Below, piece after piece: positions 1 to 6,823 of a stretch of 7,454 nt of DNA (within the stretch, counting starts at the first letter, position 1; each line of letters begins with the position of its first letter). The position numbers and the translations under genes are program-made. The stretch is taken from positions 1-7,454 of the forward strand of contig JAICPV010000098.1 of assembly GCA_025929655.1 (NCBI GenBank), in the 5' to 3' direction. The notes under the pieces were generated by a model that saw nothing but the letters and a program-made list of their open reading frames with translations, was not told the DNA's origin and searched no databases. This DNA is from Pyrinomonadaceae bacterium (lineage in GTDB: Bacteria; Acidobacteriota; Blastocatellia; Pyrinomonadales; Pyrinomonadaceae).

Positions 1-164
1 GGCCGCAAAAGCTCCAGATCCATTCGAACCGTGAAGTTGGGAACATAACCCATAAACTGCAGATTTTCAACCGCCTTCTGAACGACCTCGCTGGTGTTGA
101 CAGACGTTTGAACCGCGTTCACCAATAATTGCACAGCATTTTTTGTATTTTCATCAGCTTCCAT
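1..164 (-). CDS. Partial small protein of unknown function (5' end only)
   Basis: On the minus strand an open frame starts with ATG at 164 and runs off the left edge after 54 complete codons. The protein begins MEADENTKNAVQLL and continues through VVQKAVENLQFMGY to VRMDLELLR. It is acidic at first and then looks like amphipathic helix, with no signal peptide or membrane segment. An in-frame TGA lies upstream of the ATG with no other plausible start between, so the start is fairly secure, although only a weak purine stretch precedes it. The gene is divergent from the mutase gene, with 69 bases between the two starts. I do not recognise the family. The codon-by-codon sense of the frame and the ordinary-looking protein favour a real gene, but the missing 3' end prevents a firm call. 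Confidence 0.55.
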   Translation of the reverse strand, partial: MEADENTKNAVQLLVNAVQTSVNTSEVVQKAVENLQFMGYVPNFTVRMDLELLR

Positions 165-233
165 AGCGCCCTTACAGTTGCAAAGGGCGTGCCGAAACCG
201 TCAACCCTTTTGCTATGGTAATCTAGGTTACTT

Positions 234-1832
234 ATGGCACAGCTTCGGCGCGAAAAGTTTGAAACCTCTTCAGGTATCGAGCTTCCGAATGACTTTAATC
301 CGCAGAACGTTAACGATTTCGTGTACGAAAAAGACATAGCCGATCCTGGCTCATTTCCATACACTCGCGGGATCCGCACAAACATGTATCGCGGCAAACT
401 CTGGACCATGAGGCAGTATGCCGGATTTGCCACGGCCGCCGAATCAAATGAGCGCTACAAGTACTTGCTCTCGCAGGGAACCACGGGTTTAAGTATCGCT
501 TTCGATTTGCCGACGCAGATCGGTTTGGATTCCGACGATCCGCTTTCTGCCGGCGAGGTTGGTAAGGTCGGCGTCGCGATCGACAGCCTCGACGATATGC
601 TCACGCTGTTCGACGGCATCCCGCTCGATCAGGTGACGACATCGATGACGATCAACGCGACCGCCTCAACGCTGCTTTGTTTGTATCTCGCTGTCGCAAA
701 AAAACAAGGCGTTCCGTTCGACAAGGTCGGCGGAACGATCCAGAACGACATTCTGAAGGAATACATCGCACGCGGAACGTACATTTATCCTCCGAAGCCT
801 TCACTGAGATTGATAACGGACACGTTCGCTTTTTGCGCCGCCGAAGTACCGAACTGGAACACGATCTCGATCTCGGGTTACCACATCCGGGAGGCTGGCT
901 CGACCGCGGCGCAGGAGATCGCTTTCACGCTTGCGGACGCGATCTGCTACGTGCAGGCCGCGATTGATGTGGGTCTAAACGTGGATGATTTCGCACCGCG
1001 TATCTCGTTCTTTTTCAATTCGCACAACGATCTGATCGAAGAGGTAGCTAAGTTTCGTGCCGCCCGCAGGCTCTGGGCGCGGATCATGAAGGAACGTTTC
1101 CAGGCGAACGATCCGCGCTCGATGATGCTGCGTTTCCACACGCAAACCGCAGGCTCGACGCTCACGGCCCAGCAGCCGGAAGTTAACGTTGTAAGAACCA
1201 CTATTCAGGCGTTGGCGGCCGTCCTAGGCGGCACGCAGAGTCTTCACACAAATTCGCTGGACGAAGCACTCGGACTTCCGACCGAAAACGCTGCGCGGAT
1301 CGCATTGAGAACGCAGCAGGTGATCGCACACGAATCCGGCGTCGCGGATATGGTCGATCCGCTTGGCGGGTGTTACGCGATCGAACAATTGACCATGGAA
1401 CTTGAAAAAAAAGCGATCGACTACATCGAAAAGATCGACGCGATGGGCGGGATGCTGCGCGCGATCGAAACCGGCTATGTGCAAAAGGAAATTCAAGACG
1501 CGGCGTACGATTATCAGCGACGCGTGGAAAACAAAGACGCCATCGTGGTCGGCGTTAACAGATTCCAGTCCGAAGAACTCGAAACGACGCCGGTCCTCGC
1601 GATCAACGAGCAGATCGAACGTGATCAGGTCGCCAGAGTGCGAGCTGTACGTGAAAAACGCGATTCAGCGAAGGCCGACTCGGCGTTGAATTCGCTTAAA
1701 AACGCAGCAGCCGAAACGGAAAATCTCCTTCCCCGCATCCTTGCCTGTGTCGAAGCTGAGGTCACCGTTGGCGAGATAAGTCATTGTCTCAGAGCGGTTT
1801 GGGGCGAATATCGGGAGGCCGTGACCGTCTGA
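234..1832 (+). CDS. Methylmalonyl-CoA mutase, large (catalytic) subunit, stand-alone form
   Basis: This 532-residue protein is the TIM-barrel substrate-binding subunit of a coenzyme B12-dependent acyl-CoA mutase. The family interconverts (R)-methylmalonyl-CoA and succinyl-CoA in the cytoplasm, in propionate, odd-chain and branched-chain catabolism. Visible family motifs are TMRQYAGF (58-65), AFDLPTQIGLDSD (89-101), GEVGKVGVAID (107-117), GTIQNDILKEY (167-177), SISGYHIREAG (212-222) and HTQTAGSTL followed by NSLDEALGLPTE. Tyr62 and Arg192 (in PPKPSLR) occupy the positions that mark methylmalonyl-CoA specificity; isobutyryl-CoA mutases have Phe and Gln there. Tyr216-His217 match the catalytic pair of the family. 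The protein ends before a B12 domain, and no DxHxxG motif is present, so it needs a separate cobalamin subunit, as in archaeal-type enzymes. That partner is not in the window. An in-frame TAA at 219-221 fixes ATG 234 as the start. The gene ends in tandem stops, TGA TAA. Confidence 0.93.
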   Translation: MAQLRREKFETSSGIELPNDFNPQNVNDFVYEKDIADPGSFPYTRGIRTNMYRGKLWTMRQYAGFATAAESNERYKYLLSQGTTGLSIAFDLPTQIGLDSDDPLSAGEVGKVGVAIDSLDDMLTLFDGIPLDQVTTSMTINATASTLLCLYLAVAKKQGVPFDKVGGTIQNDILKEYIARGTYIYPPKPSLRLITDTFAFCAAEVPNWNTISISGYHIREAGSTAAQEIAFTLADAICYVQAAIDVGLNVDDFAPRISFFFNSHNDLIEEVAKFRAARRLWARIMKERFQANDPRSMMLRFHTQTAGSTLTAQQPEVNVVRTTIQALAAVLGGTQSLHTNSLDEALGLPTENAARIALRTQQVIAHESGVADMVDPLGGCYAIEQLTMELEKKAIDYIEKIDAMGGMLRAIETGYVQKEIQDAAYDYQRRVENKDAIVVGVNRFQSEELETTPVLAINEQIERDQVARVRAVREKRDSAKADSALNSLKNAAAETENLLPRILACVEAEVTVGEISHCLRAVWGEYREAVTV

Positions 1833-1848
1833 TAAACTCGACAAATTT

Positions 1849-1880
1849 CTGACAATTCTTCTGTTAAACTGTGTTATACT
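1849..1880 (+). promoter_or_regulatory. Probable sigma-70 promoter of the PilT-type gene
   Basis: A TATACT hexamer at 1875-1880 matches the -10 consensus in five of six positions and is preceded by TG at 1872-1873, giving an extended -10. A CTGACA at 1849-1854 resembles a -35 box, but the 20-base spacer is long, so the extended -10 probably carries most of the signal. Transcription should begin near 1886-1888. This gives a leader of about 57 bases and places the in-frame GTG at 1881 outside the mRNA. Confidence 0.5.
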
Positions 1881-1885
1881 GTGCG

Positions 1886-1907
1886 CGGGCAAATTCGCGC
1901 TTGCCCG
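1886..1907 (+). promoter_or_regulatory. Stem-loop at the 5' end of the PilT-type leader
   Basis: CGGGCAA (1886-1892) and TTGCCCG (1901-1907) form a perfect 7-bp stem with an 8-base loop, starting where the predicted transcript begins. GCGCG (1883-1887) and CGCGC (1896-1900) could form a competing stem. No T-run follows, so it is not a terminator. It could protect the mRNA 5' end or affect translation; the role is inferred. Confidence 0.3.
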
Positions 1908-1943
1908 GTCCCTCCATTCCCGCCCGTTCAGTCAAATCCCGAC

Positions 1944-3830
1944 ATGGAACAACTCAATCAATTTCTCCAGCAGCTCGTTGATACGTCCAGTTACGAACTT
2001 CACCTCGAACCGAACAAGAACCCCTATGTCTTGAACGCACAGGGCCAGGCGGACGTGGCTACCGCGCCATTGCTCGGCACGCACATCTCGATGATGGTGT
2101 TCCCGTTGATTCCGGCCGAAGTAAAAAGCCAACTTCCGAACAAACCCGAGATCAATTTCGTGCACCCTCACAGCCTTGGCAAGTTCGGTTTCACTATCCA
2201 GAAATCGCCGTCGGGTTTCAATGTCACGGTTCGCCCGATCATCGGTGACTTTCCTGCGAATGCGCCGCCGGAAGAGATCTCGCTGGGGTCGGAACCGGAG
2301 GCTGAATTGGAAATGTCGCCTGATCCGGAACCGGCCGATATCGTTGCCCCCGAACGATCCCCGGTCACCGAGCCGCTCACGCCGCCTTTCGAACTCGAAA
2401 GCGCATCGCTAGCTGCCGAATCGGCACCGCTTTACGAACCGGAGACCGTCTCGTTTGTGGAGGTCGAGGCGATCCCCGTCGTCGAAACTGCTCTGCAAAA
2501 TAGCCCGATCCCTGAAGTAGTTTCGGCAAACGATCCGCAATTTCAAACGGTATTCTCCGATACGTCAACATACGAGCCGCCAGGAAGACGTGATGATTTC
2601 GGCTTCGAGCCCAATACATTTTCTTCAGATGTCGAATTCGCACCGCAGCAACAATACGAACAGCCCCAGCGGCCGGCCGATTATCAGCCTGCTGTGGAGC
2701 TGCCGCCGGTTGACAGGCGCCAGGGAAATCGCCGTGAACGAAACCTTATGGCGACGGCGCGTATGGACGTGCTTTTTAAGCTCATGGCCGAATACGGCGC
2801 TTCGGATCTTCATCTTTCCGTATCGATGCCGCCGATGGTCCGCAAAGACGGCAAGATGAAGAAACTCGAGTGCGGCGAAGGGCAGCTCGACGATGTCGCC
2901 ATGCGGGAGCTGCTTGTTTCGATAATGCCGGACAAAAACCAGGACGAATTCGACCGCCGGCACGATACGGATTTCGCTTACGAGATACCAGGTCTCGCAA
3001 GATTTCGCTGCAACGTTTTTATGGACCGAAAAGGAATGGGCGGCGTGTTCCGAATCATTCCTTCAGAAATTTTGACGGCCGAAAAGCTCGGTCTGTCGAA
3101 AGCAATAATGGACCTGTGCGCGCTTTCGAAGGGCCTTGTGGTCGTCACCGGCCCGACCGGGTCCGGGAAATCGACCACGCTTTGCGCGATGGTGGATTCC
3201 ATCAACAAAACGCGCGAGGACCACATCATCACGATCGAGGACCCGATCGAGTTTGTTCATGAAAACCAAAGTTGTTTGGTGAACCAGCGCGAGGTGCACA
3301 ACCATACGGATTCGTTCAAGGACGCGCTCCGGGCGGCTTTGCGCGAAGATCCCGACATCCTGCTTGTAGGCGAAATGCGCGATCTGGAAACGATCTCGAT
3401 CGCCATCGAAACTGCGGAAACGGGCCATCTCGTTTTCGGCACGCTTCATACGACGACAGCACCGTCGACCGTCGACCGCATCATCGACCAGTTCCCCGCC
3501 GATCGGCAGCAGCAGATCCGAGTGATGCTTTCGGAATCGTTGAAAGGCGTGATCGCGCAGACATTATTGCCGAAGATCGGTGGCGGACGCGTCGCTGCGT
3601 TGGAGATCCTGATCGTCACGCCCGCGATCAGCAACCTGATACGCGAAGGCAAAACTTTCCAGATCCAGTCCGCGATGCAGACCGGAAAGAATCACGGGAT
3701 GGTCATGCTAAACGACGCCCTTTTCGATCTTGTTCAAAAGAAGCTCGTCGAACCCCGCGACGCGTATATAAAAGCGGTCGATAAAACGAATTTCGAATCG
3801 ATGCTCACCCGGGCAGGATTTAAGATTTAG
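1944..3830 (+). CDS. pilT: PilT-type pilus retraction ATPase with an extra N-terminal domain
   Basis: The protein (628 residues from ATG 1944) is a hexameric secretion ATPase of the PilT family, which drives type IV pilus retraction at the inner membrane base. Residues 269-628 form a normal PilT: N-terminal domain with ASDLHL (286-291), Walker A GPTGSGKST (403-411), Asp box IITIEDPIEFVH (428-439), Walker B DPDILLVGEMRD (469-480, catalytic Glu477), His box TAETGHLVFGTLHT (490-503) and the PilT signature AISNLIRE (561-568), where the usual Arg of AIRNLIRE is Ser563. The tetracysteine of PilB is absent, so this is not the extension ATPase. Residues 1-100 look like a degenerate second copy of the PilT N-terminal domain (YELHL at 17-21, a later FGFTIQKSPSGFNVTVRPI), and 101-268 is a Pro/Glu-rich, probably disordered linker ending in a basic patch. 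PilT is usually about 340-380 residues. A GTG at 1881 would add 21 residues but precedes the likely transcription start, so ATG 1944 is preferred even though no Shine-Dalgarno sequence is visible. Confidence 0.9.
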   Translation: MEQLNQFLQQLVDTSSYELHLEPNKNPYVLNAQGQADVATAPLLGTHISMMVFPLIPAEVKSQLPNKPEINFVHPHSLGKFGFTIQKSPSGFNVTVRPIIGDFPANAPPEEISLGSEPEAELEMSPDPEPADIVAPERSPVTEPLTPPFELESASLAAESAPLYEPETVSFVEVEAIPVVETALQNSPIPEVVSANDPQFQTVFSDTSTYEPPGRRDDFGFEPNTFSSDVEFAPQQQYEQPQRPADYQPAVELPPVDRRQGNRRERNLMATARMDVLFKLMAEYGASDLHLSVSMPPMVRKDGKMKKLECGEGQLDDVAMRELLVSIMPDKNQDEFDRRHDTDFAYEIPGLARFRCNVFMDRKGMGGVFRIIPSEILTAEKLGLSKAIMDLCALSKGLVVVTGPTGSGKSTTLCAMVDSINKTREDHIITIEDPIEFVHENQSCLVNQREVHNHTDSFKDALRAALREDPDILLVGEMRDLETISIAIETAETGHLVFGTLHTTTAPSTVDRIIDQFPADRQQQIRVMLSESLKGVIAQTLLPKIGGGRVAALEILIVTPAISNLIREGKTFQIQSAMQTGKNHGMVMLNDALFDLVQKKLVEPRDAYIKAVDKTNFESMLTRAGFKI

Positions 3831-3857
3831 AAAAAGTACGGCAGGCTCAGCCTGCCG
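3831..3857 (-). terminator. Rho-independent terminator for the M16 operon
   Basis: Read leftward, the palindrome at 3839-3857 (9-bp arms) is followed by TAC and five T residues (complement of 3831-3835). The leftward transcript first crosses the other hairpin, which has no T-run on this strand, and then reaches this one. The pair thus serves both convergent genes, each hairpin having its T-run on the outer side. Confidence 0.65.
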
Positions 3858-3908
3858 CTCTTCATTCCTCGCAATGGTGGGACAGGCTAACAGCCTGTCC
3901 TACTTTTT
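3831..3908. repeat. Composite inverted-repeat element (paired hairpins, REPIN-like)
   Basis: The left end AAAAAGTACGGCAGGCT (3831-3847) and the right end (3892-3908) are inverted copies matching at 15 of 17 bases. Each end is part of its own palindrome with the core CAGGCT...AGCCTG: 3839-3857 (9-bp arms, 1-base centre) and 3880-3900 (9-bp arms, 3-base loop). The element touches the TAG of the PilT-type gene at 3830 and the TAA of the M16 gene at 3909. A doublet of palindromes in inverted orientation resembles REPIN-type elements, but membership of a genomic family cannot be shown from one copy. Confidence 0.6.
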
Positions 3909-3910
3909 TT
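3880..3910 (+). terminator. Rho-independent terminator for the PilT-type gene
   Basis: GGACAGGCT (3880-3888) and AGCCTGTCC (3892-3900) form a perfect 9-bp stem with a 3-base loop, followed by TAC and seven T residues (3904-3910). This is a strong intrinsic terminator for rightward transcription, about 50 bases after the stop codon. Confidence 0.8.
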
Positions 3911-5321
3911 ACTGTACTTCGTACGGTTTGATCTGCGTCGATATCTTCGCCAGGTCGCCGACGACGACGATCGTCATCTTGTCTTCCGTTAAATACTTCT
4001 TCGCGACGGTCTGGATATCGGCCGCGGTCACCGCATTCACGTTCTTTACGTAATTGTCGATATAGGCGCTGCCGAGCTCATTGTAATTCGAATTCTCGAG
4101 CTGTCCGATCACGCCGAAACGCGACGAGTTCTGGAGAACGTATAGGCCGGTAAGATAGTTTTTGATCCCCTGCAGCTCAGCAGCGGAAACCGTTTCATTA
4201 CGCATCCGTTCGATCTCGTATAGGATCTCCTTGATCGAGGCGCCCGTGTGATCCGTAGTAACATCCGCCGATTCGATCCAATAACCGGTTTTGTAGCGAC
4301 CCCAAATGAAGCTCCCCGGCGAATACGTATACCCTTTTTTCTCGCGAATGTTCGAGGTGATACGAGAACCGAACGATCCGCCCAGGATCGAATCCATAAC
4401 GACGAATTTTACGTAATCGGGGTCATTCGGCGCGGGCGCAGGCATGCCGAGATATATGGTCGACTGCGGCGCATCGGCACGGTTGATCGTCTCTAGCGAA
4501 CGCTTTCCTACGACCGTCGGCGCATTTCGCATCGCGGGCGTTCCTTTCTGAAAGCCCGAAAACGATTTGCTGATCGCATTCTTCACAGCGGACGTATCAA
4601 AACGCCCTACGACATAAAGATGGGTCCTCGCCGCACCGTAATTCTTCGAATAAAAATCCTTGAGGTCCGCCAGCGTGAAACCGGCGACCTCTTCGTCACG
4701 CGGGTTGATCTGCGCATACGGATGTCCTGCAAAGACCACTTCGCGAAACTTTTCCCACGCCTGGTTGCCGGCCTGCTGCCTGGCCACAGTCAAGGCTCGC
4801 AGCTTGTTCGCTTTCAAACGGTCTAGATCGGCCTGTTGGAAATTCGGATTTTGAATCACATCGGCCATCAGCTCGACGAAACGCACATCGAATTCGCTGA
4901 GGACCTCACCGGTAATGTTCGTACTGTCCGTCCCGGTTCCAACGTTGATGCCTCCGCCCATGTTCGCGGTTTCAAGCGCGATCTGGTCGGCCGAGCGCGT
5001 TTTCGTGCCTTCCTTTAACATCAACCCGGTCATTTCCGAAAGCGCTTTCTTGCCCTTGGCATCGTCCTTCGTTCCTGCATAGATCGTCGCCTGAAACGCG
5101 ACCTTGGGGATCGAACCGTACTGCACCAGTGTCACCTTCATTCCGTTTGGCAGAGTGTATGAGTCCTGCTTCGGGAAAACGAACGGCTTAGGGGCCGAAC
5201 CCTCGGGCGGTGTCTCCTTCTGCGCGAATGTCGGTACCGCGAGTACGAGCGACGCCAACGCAAATAACGTCAAAACAATTCCATTCTTCATTTTGCATTC
5301 TGCATTTTGCATTGCTGTCAT
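3909..5321 (-). CDS. M16 family protein, zinc-site-deficient subunit, exported
   Basis: This 470-residue protein has the two-lobed M16 (pitrilysin/processing peptidase) fold but no zinc site. Aligned to the GFAHLFEH stretch of its neighbour, the ligand positions are Glu96, Gly99 and Leu100. The later R/Y substrate-binding element is well kept: GGSFGSR (314-320), NIREKKGYTYS (324-334). This is the pattern of the non-catalytic subunit of bacterial M16B heterodimers such as the Sphingomonas A1 pair. A signal peptide is evident from Met11 (MKNG, hydrophobic core, cleavage near TFA-QKE at residue 33-34), so the protein acts in the periplasm or outside. The first ATG (5321) lies 4 bases after the stop of the upstream catalytic subunit gene. 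AGGAG sits one base before that ATG but about 10 bases before the ATG at 5312, so Met4 may be the true start; Met11 (5291) gives the most normal signal peptide. A 7-base tandem repeat covers this start region. Confidence 0.88.
   Translation of the reverse strand: MTAMQNAECKMKNGIVLTLFALASLVLAVPTFAQKETPPEGSAPKPFVFPKQDSYTLPNGMKVTLVQYGSIPKVAFQATIYAGTKDDAKGKKALSEMTGLMLKEGTKTRSADQIALETANMGGGINVGTGTDSTNITGEVLSEFDVRFVELMADVIQNPNFQQADLDRLKANKLRALTVARQQAGNQAWEKFREVVFAGHPYAQINPRDEEVAGFTLADLKDFYSKNYGAARTHLYVVGRFDTSAVKNAISKSFSGFQKGTPAMRNAPTVVGKRSLETINRADAPQSTIYLGMPAPAPNDPDYVKFVVMDSILGGSFGSRITSNIREKKGYTYSPGSFIWGRYKTGYWIESADVTTDHTGASIKEILYEIERMRNETVSAAELQGIKNYLTGLYVLQNSSRFGVIGQLENSNYNELGSAYIDNYVKNVNAVTAADIQTVAKKYLTEDKMTIVVVGDLAKISTQIKPYEVQ
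5281..5313 (-). repeat. Heptanucleotide tandem repeat at the start of the M16 gene
   Basis: On the minus strand the tract reads AATGCAA, AATGCAG, AATGCAA, AATGAAG, AATGG: about 4.7 units of 7 bases. Every unit contains an ATG, at 5312, 5305, 5298, 5291 and 5284. Because 7 is not a multiple of 3, these ATGs fall in successive frames; only those at 5312 and 5291 are in frame with the M16 protein. It encodes the odd N-terminal stretch MQNAECKMKN. Confidence 0.8.
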
Positions 5322-5325
5322 TCTC

Positions 5326-6714
5326 CTATTCCGCTGCCACCGGTTTTTCCACGTTGATGATCACAATGGTCCGATTGGTCTTTCGCAGATATTCGCGCGC
5401 GGTCTTTTGGATCAGGGCTGGCGTTACCTTGCGGAAGTTCGCTTCGATCTGGTTGATGTTGTCCGGCTTGTCGTCGAAAAGGGCATAGCTCGCCAAAAGG
5501 TCGGCGCGTCCGAATCCGCCGAACTGCGTCAACGTGTCGTAAAGGCCCGAGCGCAGCTTCACGATCGCGCGTTCGATGGTGGCCTGGTCGACCTGCTTCT
5601 CCTGAAGCTGGGCGATGACACTGTCCGCGCTCGCCAGGATCTGCTGCGGCGAGAATTTTTCATCGTGGATCAGGCTCACGTCCATAAGCATCGGGCCGTT
5701 GTAATTGAACATGTTGCCCAAGCCGGAATTGATACCGCCGTTTACGCCGCCTGCAAAACCTTTATTCTTAACAAACTCTTTATACAAAAGGCTGTCCTCG
5801 CCTTGTATAAGGATCTGGTCGATCAGGCCCATCGCGTAGTATTCGGGCGTGCCGCGCTTCGGCATCTGATATCCGAAAGCTACGGCGGGCCGTTTTGCGA
5901 GTTTGTCCACTCGCGTAACGGTCTTTTCAGCTTCCTGCCGGGGCTCGGTAAGGTCGGGAATTGCCTCTGGTTTTTGCGATGGGATGTTTCCGAAATATTT
6001 TTCGACCCAGCGTTTCGCATCGGCCTCGTTGAAATCTCCCACGACGACCAGCACCGCATTCTGCGGCTGGTAATATTTCGTCGCGAAGGTTTTCGCGTCC
6101 TCGAGCGTCGCAGCCTCGATGTCCTTCAGATCTCCGTAAAAATTGTGTGAGTTATACCAGTTTGTGAACGCCGCCATCGGCAGGTCGATCCACGGAAACG
6201 AACCGTACGGCTGGTTGAGCACGTTTACCTTCACCTCGTTCCCAACGACGCCCTGCTGGTTAACTAAATTCTCCTGGGTGATATCCAGCCCGCGCATACG
6301 GTCTGCTTCGGCCCAGATCAGCGTCTCGGTCTTGTTCGACGGCATCACGGCAAAATAGTTCGTGAAATCGAACCTTGTCGAGCCATTCAGCACGCCGCCG
6401 TTCGATTCAACCAGCTTGATAAATTCCATCTTGCCGAGGTTTTTCGAGCCCTGGAACATCAGATGTTCGAACAAATGCGCGAAGCCCGTACGGTCGCGCG
6501 GCTCGATCCGGAAGCCGATGTTGTAATAGACCGCCACGGTCGTCAACGGCGCGGAATGTTCCGGCGATAGAACAACCTTCAAACCGTTGTTCAATTTGTA
6601 ATAAGTGACCGGCACGTTCAGGCCGGCCTGCTTCACCCCTTGCGCGCCTGCCAGGCCGACCGCCGCCAGACTCACCAACGCCGCTGCGAACCAGATTTTG
6701 GATATACGGATCAT
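5326..6714 (-). CDS. M16 family zinc metallopeptidase, catalytic subunit, exported
   Basis: This 462-residue protein is an M16 zinc peptidase. The inverted zinc motif HLFEH is at 80-84 (His80 and His84 as ligands, Glu83 as base), and the third ligand is Glu160 in GVVGNEVK, 75 residues after His84, the spacing expected for the family. The second lobe covers about residues 260-462, but where active partners usually have SRL...LRE..G..Y it reads SLLYKEFVKNKGFA (308-321), so the R/Y element is lost. The neighbour has exactly this element and lacks the zinc site, which implies an obligate heterodimer that degrades peptides. A signal peptide (about residues 1-24, MIRISK then a hydrophobic core, ending AGA-QG) sends it to the periplasm. 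GAGG five bases before ATG 6714 supports the start. It is the first gene of a two-gene minus-strand operon; its TAG ends four bases before the next ATG. Confidence 0.93.
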   Translation of the reverse strand: MIRISKIWFAAALVSLAAVGLAGAQGVKQAGLNVPVTYYKLNNGLKVVLSPEHSAPLTTVAVYYNIGFRIEPRDRTGFAHLFEHLMFQGSKNLGKMEFIKLVESNGGVLNGSTRFDFTNYFAVMPSNKTETLIWAEADRMRGLDITQENLVNQQGVVGNEVKVNVLNQPYGSFPWIDLPMAAFTNWYNSHNFYGDLKDIEAATLEDAKTFATKYYQPQNAVLVVVGDFNEADAKRWVEKYFGNIPSQKPEAIPDLTEPRQEAEKTVTRVDKLAKRPAVAFGYQMPKRGTPEYYAMGLIDQILIQGEDSLLYKEFVKNKGFAGGVNGGINSGLGNMFNYNGPMLMDVSLIHDEKFSPQQILASADSVIAQLQEKQVDQATIERAIVKLRSGLYDTLTQFGGFGRADLLASYALFDDKPDNINQIEANFRKVTPALIQKTAREYLRKTNRTIVIINVEKPVAAE

Positions 6715-6823
6715 AGATTCCTCGCTAAATGAAATATCGAAGTACGTTATTCGGAAACGGATGCAGAAAGTTTCAAATTATGCGAAAAGCACAGGCGAAA
6801 AGTGACGAGCCGTTCCCTCAGTG

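Noticed and set aside
119..433. A 104-codon minus-strand frame crossing the mutase start.
   Set aside because: It overlaps the mutase coding sequence and the left-edge gene in another frame, and the protein has no recognisable features.
1833..1848. A terminator after the mutase gene.
   Set aside because: No hairpin with a T-run is present; read-through into the PilT-type gene cannot be excluded.
1881..1943. A GTG start at 1881 for the PilT-type protein.
   Set aside because: It sits directly after the -10 box, upstream of the expected transcription start, and the added residues (mostly Pro-rich) do not resemble a domain.
2870..3784. Arg-rich frames of 130 and 170 codons inside the PilT-type gene.
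   Set aside because: They are +1-type shadows of a gene with clear motifs, and their composition is typical of out-of-frame reading.
5104..6150. A 348-codon plus-strand open frame opposite the two M16 genes.
   Set aside because: It spans the junction of two well-supported genes on the other strand, has no recognisable domain, and is explained by their codon bias.
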